From Actinomadura mexicana (GTDB lineage Bacteria > Actinomycetota > Actinomycetes > Streptosporangiales > Streptosporangiaceae), in contig NZ_FZNP01000023.1 of the NCBI RefSeq assembly GCF_900188105.1, forward strand, positions 31,907 to 95,906: a DNA stretch of 64,000 nucleotides, read 5' to 3'. Both the position numbers and the translations under genes were made by a program. Positions 53,659-60,675 of this stretch are shown here, piece by piece. Below the pieces are notes generated by a model, which saw nothing but the letters and a program-made list of their open reading frames with translations, did not search any database and was not told the origin of the DNA. Positions within the stretch are counted from its first letter, which is position 1; every line of letters begins with the position of its first letter.

Positions 53659-54627
53659 ATGGCGGGCTGGAGTCATCGTTACGCGCGCATCAACGGCCTG
53701 GACGTCCACTACGTGGAGCAGGGCGAGGGGCCGCTCGTCGTCCTCCTGCACGGATTCCCGCACATCTGGTTCAGCTGGCGCCACCAGATCGGGCCGATCG
53801 CCGGCGCGGGGTTCCGCGTCGTCGCGCCCGACATGCGCGGCATGGGGCACACCAGCGGCCCCCGGGACCACCGCGAGTACGACGTCGACCGCATCGTGGG
53901 CGACCTCACCGGCCTCCTCGACCACCTCGGCGAGGAGAGGGCCGTCTTCAGCGGCCTGGACTTCGGCCTCTTCGCCGCCTACGACCTGGCCCACCACCAC
54001 CCGGACCGCGTCGCCGCGATCATCGGCCTGGAGAACCCGTTCTTCACCCCGAGCGACGAGTCGCCCCTGACGCTCGCCGCCCGCCAGGCCGAGCGGCACT
54101 TCAACCACATCCACTACTTCGTCGAGCCGGGCGTCGCCGACCGCGACCTCGCCGCCGCGCCCCGCGAGTTCCTGCGCAAGGTCTTCTACGCGCTTTCCAG
54201 CGACTACCACTACCTCGACGTCTGGCGGCGTCCTGCGGGCACGTCCTATATCGACGCCCTCCCCGAGACGCCGCCGCTCCCGTGGACGTGGCTGACCGAG
54301 CCGGAACTCGAGTTCTACGTCGACGCCTACAGCCGCAGCGGCTTCACCGGCGGGCTCAACTGGTACCGGGCGATGGACCTGTCCTGGGAGTACCGCAAGT
54401 CCTACGGCGACCGGAAGAACCCCGTCCCGTACCACTTCATCGGCAGCGAGCAGGACGCCGACCTTGAGGGCTGGCACGGCGACGACCCGCTGAGCAGGCT
54501 CGGCGACCACCACGCCGACGTCCGCGGCGTCAGGATGATCAAACGGGCCGGCCACATGATGCAGATGGAGAGGCCCGCCGAGACCACGGCGGCGATGCTC
54601 GAATTCCTCGCGGGGGGCGACAGGTGA
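53659..54627 (+). CDS. Alpha/beta hydrolase, epoxide-hydrolase-like
   Basis: A 322-residue hydrolase. It has the oxyanion hole LHGFPHIWFSWRHQI, APDMRGMGHTSGP, and a nucleophile elbow SGLDFGLFAAYDLA, where an Asp occupies the nucleophile position, as in epoxide hydrolases and haloalkane dehalogenases. The cap region contains the Tyr residues expected for epoxide activation (FVEPGVADRD, TSYIDALPE, GLNWYRAMDLSW). The base His is in IKRAGHMMQMERP. The natural substrate is unknown. Its stop overlaps the GTG of the SDR gene (GTGA), giving a two-gene operon. Confidence 0.85.
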   Translation: MAGWSHRYARINGLDVHYVEQGEGPLVVLLHGFPHIWFSWRHQIGPIAGAGFRVVAPDMRGMGHTSGPRDHREYDVDRIVGDLTGLLDHLGEERAVFSGLDFGLFAAYDLAHHHPDRVAAIIGLENPFFTPSDESPLTLAARQAERHFNHIHYFVEPGVADRDLAAAPREFLRKVFYALSSDYHYLDVWRRPAGTSYIDALPETPPLPWTWLTEPELEFYVDAYSRSGFTGGLNWYRAMDLSWEYRKSYGDRKNPVPYHFIGSEQDADLEGWHGDDPLSRLGDHHADVRGVRMIKRAGHMMQMERPAETTAAMLEFLAGGDR

Positions 54628-55487
54628 GCCGCACCGAAGACCGGATCGTCGTGGTCACCGGCGCCAGCCGCGGCGCCGGGAAGGGCATCGCGCTGGCCCT
54701 CGGCGCGGCCGGCGCGACGGTCTACGTGACGGGCCGGACCCGCAACGAGGGCGACGCCGGCCTCCCGGGCACGGTCCTCGCCACGGCCGAGGAGATCGAC
54801 GCCCGCGGCGGCACCGGAGTGCCCGTGATCTGCGACCACTCCGACGACGCGCAGGTCGCGGATCTGTTCGCGCGGGTGGAACGCGAGCACGGCAGGCTGG
54901 ACGTCCTCGTCAACAACGCCTTCACCATTCCGGACGGCCTCACCCGCGAAGGGCCGTTCTGGGAAAAGCCGCTGGCGCTCCAGAGCATGTTCGACGTGGG
55001 GATGCGCTCCGCCTACGTGGCCAGTTACCACGCCGCCCCGCTGCTGGTCCGAAACAACGCGGGCCTCGTCGTCAACACGTCCTCTTTCGGCGGACGCTGT
55101 TACATGCACGGCCCGGCCTATGGCGCGGGAAAGGCGGCCGTCGACAAGATGGCGCACGACATGGCGGTCGATTTCGAGCCCTACAACGTCGCCGTCATCT
55201 CGCTGTGGATGGGTCTGCTGAAGACCGAACGGAACAGGGCGCTCTTCGAGGGCGTCCCCGACCGGTACAAGTCGTTCGCCGCGGGCGCGGAGTCAGCCGA
55301 GTTCAGCGGCCGGGTGATCGACGCGCTCGCCCGGCACCCCGAGATCATGCGGTGGAGCGGGCAGGTCCACATCGGGGCCGAGCTCGGCGCCGAACTGGGC
55401 GTGGTGGACGTCGACGGAAGCAGTCCCCGGTCGCACCGCGGGCACCTGGGCGACCCTCCCACCTTCAGCCCCGCCGTCGTCAAGTAG
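54624..55487 (+). CDS. Short-chain dehydrogenase/reductase
   Basis: A 287-residue classical SDR. The Rossmann motif VVVTGASRGAGKGIALALG is at residues ~9-27 and LDVLVNNAFT near 92. The catalytic Ser and Tyr-x3-Lys are in VVNTSSFGGR and GPAYGAGKAAVDK. NNAF replaces the usual NNAG. An NAD(P)-dependent alcohol/ketone oxidoreductase role is likely, co-translated with the epoxide-hydrolase-like gene. The C-terminal ~45 residues (AELGAELGVVDVDGS) are typical of the family. GTG start 54624 shares bases with the preceding TGA. Confidence 0.9.
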   Translation: MSRTEDRIVVVTGASRGAGKGIALALGAAGATVYVTGRTRNEGDAGLPGTVLATAEEIDARGGTGVPVICDHSDDAQVADLFARVEREHGRLDVLVNNAFTIPDGLTREGPFWEKPLALQSMFDVGMRSAYVASYHAAPLLVRNNAGLVVNTSSFGGRCYMHGPAYGAGKAAVDKMAHDMAVDFEPYNVAVISLWMGLLKTERNRALFEGVPDRYKSFAAGAESAEFSGRVIDALARHPEIMRWSGQVHIGAELGAELGVVDVDGSSPRSHRGHLGDPPTFSPAVVK

Positions 55488-55833
55488 TCGGCAACGCCTT
55501 CGCCAAGGCTTGCCCGTCCTACCGGTCGGCCCTTCAACGAGGCTTCCCAGTCAAGCGGGAATACCTCCTGCACGGGGCAAACGATTTCACATATCGCGGA
55601 ACTGTGCGGCGCCCCATCGTCACAGTGACCGCGATTAGTGGAGATACGTCGGAAATGCCCCGCGAAAGGGCACCTGACCTGGCGCGCGGGCGGAGTTATG
55701 ATCCGAAACAGGGCCGAGGAGATAACGGTCCCATCCGGGACGTCCGGACGTCCGTTGTCCGCATTCCTTCGTCCATCCCTGCCCGGCCGAGACCGCGCGA
55801 GACAAGGCGATGGGACTCCAGCGAGGAGGCACC
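55488..55833. promoter_or_regulatory. ~345-bp region upstream of the acetate-uptake gene
   Basis: No gene found. The palindrome GTCAC-A-GTGAC lies at 55619-55629, a candidate operator (CRP-like half-sites GTGAC), followed by an AT-richer stretch. The downstream gene has an excellent GAGGAGG ribosome site. Confidence 0.4.
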
Positions 55834-56463
55834 ATGACCCACGTCGAGCAAGAGCCGACCCCGCACACTCCGGCGGCGACCGCCGATCCGGCCCCCCTGG
55901 GCCTGGCGGCCTTCGCCCTGACCCTGTTCCTTCTGTCCGTCAAGAACGCCGGGTGGACCGACGGCACCGACGCCTGGCTGAGCTACGCCCTCGCCTACGG
56001 CGGCCTCGTCCTGATCCTGGCGGGCATGTGGGAGTTCCGCAATCGCAACGTGTTCTGCGCGACGGCCTTCTCGTCCTACGGCGGCTTCTGGCTCGGCCTC
56101 GGCCTGTACGCCGTCCTGATCGCCGGTGAGACGACCCCCGCCCAGGAGGCCAACGACCTCGGCTGGATCCTCCTCGCCTTCGCGATCTTCAACACCTACA
56201 TGATGCTCTGGGCGACCCAGGTCAACCAGGCCGTCCTGGCGGTCTTCGTCGCCCTGGAGGCCACGGAGATCATCCTGTTCATCGGGAACTTCGCCACCAG
56301 CGAGACCACGATCAAGATCGGTGGCTACCTCGGCGTCCTCACCGCCATCTGCGCCTGGTACGCCTCAGCCGCCGGCGTCATCAACGGCATGACGGGCCAC
56401 ACCTTCCTCGGCGTCGGCAAGCCTCTCGAACACCGGCTGGCCCCCGGCACCGAACACCGCTGA
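55834..56463 (+). CDS. Acetate/succinate uptake protein (GPR1/FUN34/YaaH family, SatP-like)
   Basis: A 209-residue six-helix membrane protein. The family motif N/D-P-A-P-L-G-L appears as ADPAPLGLAAFALTLFLLS at the N-terminus. The later helices include FCATAFSSYGGFWLGLGLY and FAIFNTYMMLWATQVNQAVLAVF, and the C-terminal ICAWYASAAGVINGM segment is typical. Members carry acetate/succinate or monocarboxylates with H+. ATG 55834 follows GAGGAGGCACC. The gene stands alone with its own upstream region. Confidence 0.9.
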   Translation: MTHVEQEPTPHTPAATADPAPLGLAAFALTLFLLSVKNAGWTDGTDAWLSYALAYGGLVLILAGMWEFRNRNVFCATAFSSYGGFWLGLGLYAVLIAGETTPAQEANDLGWILLAFAIFNTYMMLWATQVNQAVLAVFVALEATEIILFIGNFATSETTIKIGGYLGVLTAICAWYASAAGVINGMTGHTFLGVGKPLEHRLAPGTEHR

Positions 56464-56514
56464 CCCGCGACTTGCTTCCGGGCCGGATCACGGGCACGGC
56501 GCTAAGGTGATTTC

Positions 56515-57057
56515 GTGACCCCCCGTCCAGAAGACTTGGCGCGCCTCGTCGGCGACGACGACCGCGACACCGCCGTGCAGCGCCTGCGCGATGCCTACGC
56601 CACCGGGCACCTCACGCACGAGGAGATGGACGAGCGCCTCGACCAGGTCCTCTCCGCCAGGACCCACGGCGACCTCGCGGCACCCCTGGCCGCACTCCCG
56701 GCCGAGGACGCGGGCACCACGTCCACGATCGGCGCCGCCACCGGACGGATCAAGCGTCGCGGCGCCTGGCGCGTACCCCGCAGCCTCAAGGTCGAGTCCG
56801 CCTTCGGGCGCGTGCGCCTGGACCTGTCCAAGGCGATCATCGAGCACCCGGTCGTCGACATCGAACTGCAGGTCGGCACCGGCCGCGCCAAGATCACCGT
56901 CCCGCGCGACGCGATCGTCGAGATCGAGGGCCTGCACACCGGACTGAAGGACGCGCGCTACACGCCCCGCCGCCCCTCCCGCCCCGGCGGCCCCAAGATC
57001 CGCATCACCGGCACCATGGGCCTCGGCCGCCTCAAGATCCATCACGCCCGCCGCTAG
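56515..57057 (+). CDS. DUF1707 protein with LiaF-like C-terminal domain
   Basis: A 180-residue soluble protein. The N-terminal DUF1707/SHOCT-like helical hairpin is at ~13-65 (GDDDRDTAVQRLRDAYATGHLTHEEMDERLDQ). A beta-solenoid-like C-terminal half follows (~95-180: KVESAFGRVRLDLSKAI, VDIELQVGTGRAKITVPRDA, ITGTMGLGRLKI). There are no membrane helices, unlike many DUF1707 relatives. The function is unknown. GTG start 56515. Its stop codon overlaps that of the convergent MFS gene by 4 bp. Confidence 0.8.
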   Translation: MTPRPEDLARLVGDDDRDTAVQRLRDAYATGHLTHEEMDERLDQVLSARTHGDLAAPLAALPAEDAGTTSTIGAATGRIKRRGAWRVPRSLKVESAFGRVRLDLSKAIIEHPVVDIELQVGTGRAKITVPRDAIVEIEGLHTGLKDARYTPRRPSRPGGPKIRITGTMGLGRLKIHHARR

Positions 57058-58283
57058 CGGTTCCCCGGCCTCGCGGCCGTCCGAACACGACGCGGGCCTC
57101 GATCGCCTGGTGTCCGAGCGGCACGGTCGACGGTCCTCGCCGCTCGGGGAGTGAACGCCCAGGTGACGAAGGCGCAGAGTGCGAGCGCCGCGCCGAGGGC
57201 GGTGGGGCCTGCCCAGCCGGCGGCGTCGAACAGGGCCGTGGTCGCGGCCGCTCCCAGGGCCGAGCCGAGGGAGTAGAAGACCATGTAGGCGCCGATGGTG
57301 GTGCTGGTGCGGCCGGGGTAGGCGGCGGTGAGCGTGTGCTGGTTGCTCACGTGGACGGCCTGGACGGCGAAGTCGAGCACGATCACACCGAGGACCAGCA
57401 GGGGCAGCGACCACGAGAGCTGCCCGATCGCGGCCCAGGAGGCGAGCAGGAGCCCGAGTGCGATGCCGGTGACCCGACGCGCGTGCCCGGCGTCGCCCCA
57501 GCGCCCGGACCGGGCGGCGCCCAGAGCCCCGGCCAGCCCGGCGACGCCGAAAAGCCCGATCTGCGCTTCGCCGAGATGCCACGGCGCACCGGCCAGCGGC
57601 AGGGCCAGGCCGCTCCACAGGGTGCCGAACGACGCGAAAAGGAAGAACGCGATCAGACCGCGGCCGAGGAACACCGGCTGGACGAACAACCCGCCGAAGG
57701 ACCGGAGCACCTGTCCGTACCGTGCACTGTCAGAGCGGACGTCTGCGGGCAGCACGGTGAGGGTGAGCAGCGCGAGGACGCCGGCGAGGGCCGCCAGGAC
57801 CAGGTAGACGCTCCGCCATCCCCACAGGTCCGCGAGGACTCCCGCCACGACGCGCGCACCGAGGATGCCGATCACCACGCCCGAGGTCACGATGCCGAGG
57901 TTGCGCCCGCGCTCGGCGGACGGGGACATCGACGCCGTGTACGCGACGGCGGTCTGCACCACCACCGCGAACACGCCCGCCGCGGCCAGTCCGGAGAACG
58001 CCGCCCAGGCGACCGGGGCGACCCCGGTGATCGCCGCTCCGGCGGCCACCAGCCCGAGGTGCGCGGCGATCAGGCGCCTGCGGTCGAGCATGTCGCCCAG
58101 CGGCACCAGCAGCACCAGTCCCGCCAGATAGCCGAGCTGGCCGGCGGCCACGAACCAGCCGAGCGAGTCGACCGGCACGTCCAGGTCCCGGCCCATCGCG
58201 CCCAGCACCGGCTGCCCGGCGTAGACGCTCGCCACCGCGACCCCGCACACCGCCGCCAGCAGCAGCCTCGTCCTCCAGTGCAC
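57054..58283 (-). CDS. MFS transporter (drug/metabolite efflux)
   Basis: A 409-residue major facilitator protein with 12 predicted helices. It opens RTRLLLAAVCGVAVASVYAGQ, with the A-loop pattern GYLAGLVLLVPLGDMLDRR (conserved Asp-Arg in loop 2-3) and motif C-like PSAERGRNLGIVTSGVVIG. It resembles arabinose-efflux/DHA1 exporters. GTG 58283 was chosen because GGAGGT sits 6 nt upstream; a TTG frame from 58313 would enter the operator repeats. It is divergent from an HxlR gene that almost certainly represses it. Confidence 0.88.
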   Translation of the reverse strand: MHWRTRLLLAAVCGVAVASVYAGQPVLGAMGRDLDVPVDSLGWFVAAGQLGYLAGLVLLVPLGDMLDRRRLIAAHLGLVAAGAAITGVAPVAWAAFSGLAAAGVFAVVVQTAVAYTASMSPSAERGRNLGIVTSGVVIGILGARVVAGVLADLWGWRSVYLVLAALAGVLALLTLTVLPADVRSDSARYGQVLRSFGGLFVQPVFLGRGLIAFFLFASFGTLWSGLALPLAGAPWHLGEAQIGLFGVAGLAGALGAARSGRWGDAGHARRVTGIALGLLLASWAAIGQLSWSLPLLVLGVIVLDFAVQAVHVSNQHTLTAAYPGRTSTTIGAYMVFYSLGSALGAAATTALFDAAGWAGPTALGAALALCAFVTWAFTPRAARTVDRAARTPGDRGPRRVRTAARPGNR

Positions 58284-58298
58284 CGGCCCACCTCCGTT

Positions 58299-58353
58299 GG
58301 TTTCATTTTGCAACTGAACGGAGGGTAGGCCAGAATGGTTTCATTACGCAACT
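58299..58353. promoter_or_regulatory. Two 17-bp direct repeats: likely HxlR operators
   Basis: GGTTTCATTTTGCAACT (58299-58315) and GGTTTCATTACGCAACT (58337-58353) match at 15 of 17 positions and are spaced 38 bp apart in the divergent MFS/HxlR promoter. Each is an imperfect inverted repeat of the type AGTTGC-N5-G(A)AAC(C). Binding would control both genes, the usual HxlR autoregulation. Confidence 0.75.
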
Positions 58354-58366
58354 CGTTGGAGGGCTG

Positions 58367-58825
58367 ATGGCACGCGACGAGACCGACGGGCCGAACCCCG
58401 CGTGGACGGACCCGATCTGCCCGGTCGCCCGCACCGCCGATCTGGTCGGCGACCGGTGGAGCCTGCTCATCGTCCGCGACGCGATGGACGGCGCCCGCTC
58501 GTTCACCGACTTCCAGCAGCGCACCGGAATAGCCCGCAACATCCTCAGCGAGCGGCTCCGCAAACTCACCGCCCACGGCCTGCTCACCCAGGTCGACGCC
58601 CCTTCGGGCAGGCGCCGGCTCTACGCGCTCACCGAGGCGGGCAAGGACTTCTTCCCCGTGATCGTCGCGCTGCGGCAGTGGGGCGAACGCCACGCCTTCA
58701 CAGCGGGCGAGACGCACTCAGTCCTGGTCGACGACGAAGGCGCCCGCGTACCCGACCTCCTGCCCACCGCAGCGAACGGCTCGCCACTGACAAGCGACAC
58801 GACCTCGGTACGACGCCCCACCTGA
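58367..58825 (+). CDS. HxlR-family transcriptional regulator
   Basis: A 152-residue winged-helix repressor/activator. The signature ICPVARTADLVGDRWSLLIVRDA, with its N-terminal redox-capable Cys (near residue 18), begins the HxlR domain. The recognition helix/wing region reads GIARNILSERLRKLTAHGLL and SGRRRLYALTEAGKDF. It is adjacent and divergent to the MFS exporter with two repeats between, so local control of efflux is the expected role. ATG 58367 follows GGAGGG. Confidence 0.9.
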   Translation: MARDETDGPNPAWTDPICPVARTADLVGDRWSLLIVRDAMDGARSFTDFQQRTGIARNILSERLRKLTAHGLLTQVDAPSGRRRLYALTEAGKDFFPVIVALRQWGERHAFTAGETHSVLVDDEGARVPDLLPTAANGSPLTSDTTSVRRPT

Positions 58826-58889
58826 TCCACTGGCACCGCGTCCGCCGGGGCCTGCCGGCCAGGCCCTCGTTCCGTTCCCGATCCCCGGC

Positions 58890-59160
58890 CGCGTGCCAGG
58901 TCGTCCATGGTCGCCGCACGCCACTGGCCCGACGACCGCCCCACACCACGCCTGTCGTAGCTGAGGACCGCGATCCCGACCTCCAGCAGGCACCGACGGA
59001 TCGGGCGGAAGTAGCCGTCGTTGTCCCGATCCGACGGCCCCGATCCCCCGATCAGAACAACGCCTGCCGCCGCGCCGCCATCAGGAACGCCGAGCGAGCC
59101 GGCCGACGTGACGACCTCAGCGCCGAACCTGATCTTCGCACCACGCTCTACAACGTCTGC
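58890..59160 (-). pseudogene. Decayed alpha/beta-hydrolase fragment
   Basis: Reading 59160 to about 58890 on the minus strand gives an N-terminal hydrolase segment: VVLIGGSGPSDRDNDGYF (oxyanion region), IRRCLLEVGIAVLSYDRRG and VGRSSGQWR. These are typical of dienelactone-hydrolase/peptidase-S9-like proteins. The match then stops and the frame drifts into Arg/Gly-rich sequence with no nucleophile elbow. No start with a ribosome site and no complete domain is present, so it is a remnant of a once longer gene lying between HxlR and tRNA-Arg. Confidence 0.6.
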
Positions 59161-59199
59161 GGAACCGGCGTCACCAGTCTCTCCAGGTGAGCGGCATGG

Positions 59200-59410
59200 T
59201 CAGGGCCAGCAGGGGCGGTCGGCGAACACCCTCCGTCACCTGCCCGGCGGGTCGAAGGTGCTGAGCGGCGGGGGCGAGTCCACCCCCCGCGGCAGCAACC
59301 TGATCACCGACACCTACCCGAGCTCGGACGACAGGACCTGGACCGTCTACGACAAGAACATCATCGACGCCAACTCCTGGATGCGCGTCAGAGCGTTCTG
59401 CGCCACCTGA
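59200..59410 (+). pseudogene. C-terminal remnant of a secreted repeat-type protein, frameshifted
   Basis: The plus frame ending at TGA 59408-59410 reads KVLSGGGESTPRGSNLITD and then SDDRTWTVYDKNIIDA, ending RVRAFCAT. This is a C-terminal module common in actinobacterial secreted proteins, where it follows SVTCPAG-K-x-V-L-G-G-G. Here SVTCPAG lies one frame off, just upstream of about 59258, so a 1-2-base indel has split the module. No start or signal peptide precedes it. Confidence 0.6.
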
Positions 59411-59552
59411 CACCACCACCGGCGTCCAAGGCCCTGACCGTCAGCGCAAGGGGCCACCCACGCAGGGCAATGAGCAGCTGAGCCCCTGAGCGGCGCCCTC
59501 TTCAGGGCCCGACCGAACCTGGGCTCCCAACGCGGCTCCCACGGCCCACGCA

Positions 59553-59584
59553 AGAGGCCCCTTCCATAACCGGAAGGGGCCTCT
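59553..59584 (-). terminator. Strong hairpin downstream of tRNA-Arg
   Basis: AGAGGCCCCTTCC / GGAAGGGGCCTCT forms a perfect 13-bp stem with a 6-nt loop, 8 bp beyond the 3' end of tRNA-Arg on the minus strand. Confidence 0.9.
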
Positions 59585-59591
59585 GAGCTGG

Positions 59592-59664
59592 TGCACCCGA
59601 AGGGATTCGAACCCCTAACCTTCTGATCCGTAGTCAGATGCTCTATCCGTTGAGCTACGGGTGC
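59592..59664 (-). tRNA. tRNA-Arg (anticodon ACG)
   Basis: A 73-nt cloverleaf on the minus strand: acceptor GCACCCG/CGGGTGC with discriminator A, D arm GCTC...GAGC, anticodon stem TCTGA/TCAGA with loop CTACGGA (anticodon ACG, read as ICG), and T arm AGGGG-TTCGAAT-CCCTT. CCA is not encoded. A strong terminator follows it. Confidence 0.95.
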
Positions 59665-59735
59665 CTGCCGGAGTTACTGTACCGGCTCCGGGGACCTGAC
59701 CGCGAATCAGTTGACGGACGCGAGGGCCTCGCAGT

Positions 59736-59749
59736 GTGACTTGAGTCAC
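59736..59749. promoter_or_regulatory. Palindrome GTGACTTGAGTCAC upstream of a lipoprotein gene
   Basis: A perfect 6-bp inverted repeat (GTGACT/AGTCAC) with a 2-nt centre, about 105 bp before the lipoprotein start codon. It could be a regulator binding site or part of the tRNA-Arg/lipoprotein divergent promoter region. Confidence 0.4.
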
Positions 59750-59852
59750 GGAACCCTTGGTGGGGTAGGTACGCCAAAGGTGTGATTAAGGCGGGTGTGA
59801 CCTGGGAGGGTGTAGCCCGTCCGAAAGCCCAACCCCCTGAAGGAGAATCCCC

Positions 59853-60284
59853 ATGCGCATGTCCGCCACCAAGCTGGTCGGCGTCCTCGCCGTCGGTGGA
59901 CTGATGCTCGGTTCCACGGGCTGTGGCGCGGTCGACGCCATCGCCGGCGGGAAGAAGAAGACCGCCTGCAAGAACATCGAGACGGAGCTGCGGAGCTTCT
60001 CCACGGGCGGCATGTCGATGTCGTCGCCCAGCGGCGCCTCGGCCACCGCGCAGAAGTTCTCGGACACGGCCTCCAAGGTGCGCTCCGAGGGACAGAGCGC
60101 CGGCGGGGACGTCGAAAACGCCGCGACCGCGTTCGCGGGCGACCTCGACGAGACCGCGTCGATGCTGCGGCAGGTTCAGTCCGGCAGCACGACGCCGCGC
60201 CAGCCAGACCTCGCGGGAATGCGGCAGCACGGCAACGACCTCGCCGAGGCCTGCGGATTCACCGGGTTCCGGCTCGGCGGCTGA
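59853..60284 (+). CDS. Small putative lipoprotein
   Basis: A 143-residue protein with a lipoprotein signal (KLVGVLAVGGLMLGSTGC, Cys at 24). The short mature part is mostly helical with a Ser/Met/Thr-rich stretch (FSTGGMSMSSPSGASATAQKF) and two further Cys residues (KTACKNIE and EACGFTGF) that may form a disulfide. GAAGGAG precedes ATG 59853. It resembles small actinobacterial lipoproteins of unknown function and lies between two tRNA genes. Confidence 0.7.
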   Translation: MRMSATKLVGVLAVGGLMLGSTGCGAVDAIAGGKKKTACKNIETELRSFSTGGMSMSSPSGASATAQKFSDTASKVRSEGQSAGGDVENAATAFAGDLDETASMLRQVQSGSTTPRQPDLAGMRQHGNDLAEACGFTGFRLGG

Positions 60285-60421
60285 CGCCCGGCGCGATCCG
60301 CTCCCGCGGCCCCGGGAGCGCGGCGCTCGGACGTGTTTCCGACTATGCTGTCGGGGCCAAGGGTCAGACTTTGCCGGTTGGCTCGCCGACCCGGTAACCT
60401 GTCCTGGGCCCGATGGCTCCT

Positions 60422-60510
60422 GGAGGATTCGCCTAGTCCGGTCTATGGCGCCGCACTGCTAATGCGGTTTGGGTGCAAGCCCATCCGGGGTTCAAATCCC
60501 CGATCCTCCG
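60422..60510 (+). tRNA. tRNA-Ser (anticodon GCT)
   Basis: An 89-nt class II tRNA: acceptor GGAGGAT/ATCCTCC with discriminator G, anticodon stem CCGCA/TGCGG with loop CTGCTAA (anticodon GCT, reading AGC/AGU), long variable arm containing TGGG...CCCA, and T arm CGGGG-TTCAAAT-CCCCG. Its 3' end abuts an integrase gene, so it is the probable chromosomal attachment site of the element to the right. Confidence 0.95.
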
Positions 60511-60522
60511 CCCCTTCTGACC

Positions 60523-60562
60523 AGGGACTTCGTCCAAGATTGCGATCTTGAACGAAGTCCCT
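60523..60562 (+). terminator. Long hairpin after tRNA-Ser
   Basis: AGGGACTTCGT pairs with ACGAAGTCCCT and, after one mismatch, CAAGAT pairs with ATCTTG, closing on loop TGCG. This gives an 18-position stem of unusual length. It is probably the tRNA-Ser terminator; it may also lie in or beside the element's attachment region. Confidence 0.7.
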
Positions 60563-60593
60563 GTCGCATTCCAGATGTCCGTTTCTCCTGGCC

Positions 60594-60615
60594 TGGTGTG
60601 CACATGGTGTGCACG
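60594..60615. repeat. Tandem 11-bp repeats near the presumed attachment site
   Basis: TGGTGTGCACA (60594-60604) and TGGTGTGCACG (60605-60615) are adjacent and differ only in the last base. They lie between tRNA-Ser and the integrase gene, the place where arm-type integrase or Xis sites are expected. Confidence 0.5.
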
Positions 60616-60675
60616 GGAGGTCGGCGGAGTGCTTTCGTCGCCGGACGATGCGGGCGCCGACCGTCTCGACTTTGA

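Noticed and set aside
59021..59410. A full 129-residue plus-strand gene
   Set aside because: Only its last ~55 residues resemble a protein module, and the upstream half is antisense to the hydrolase remnant, so it is treated as a pseudogene fragment.
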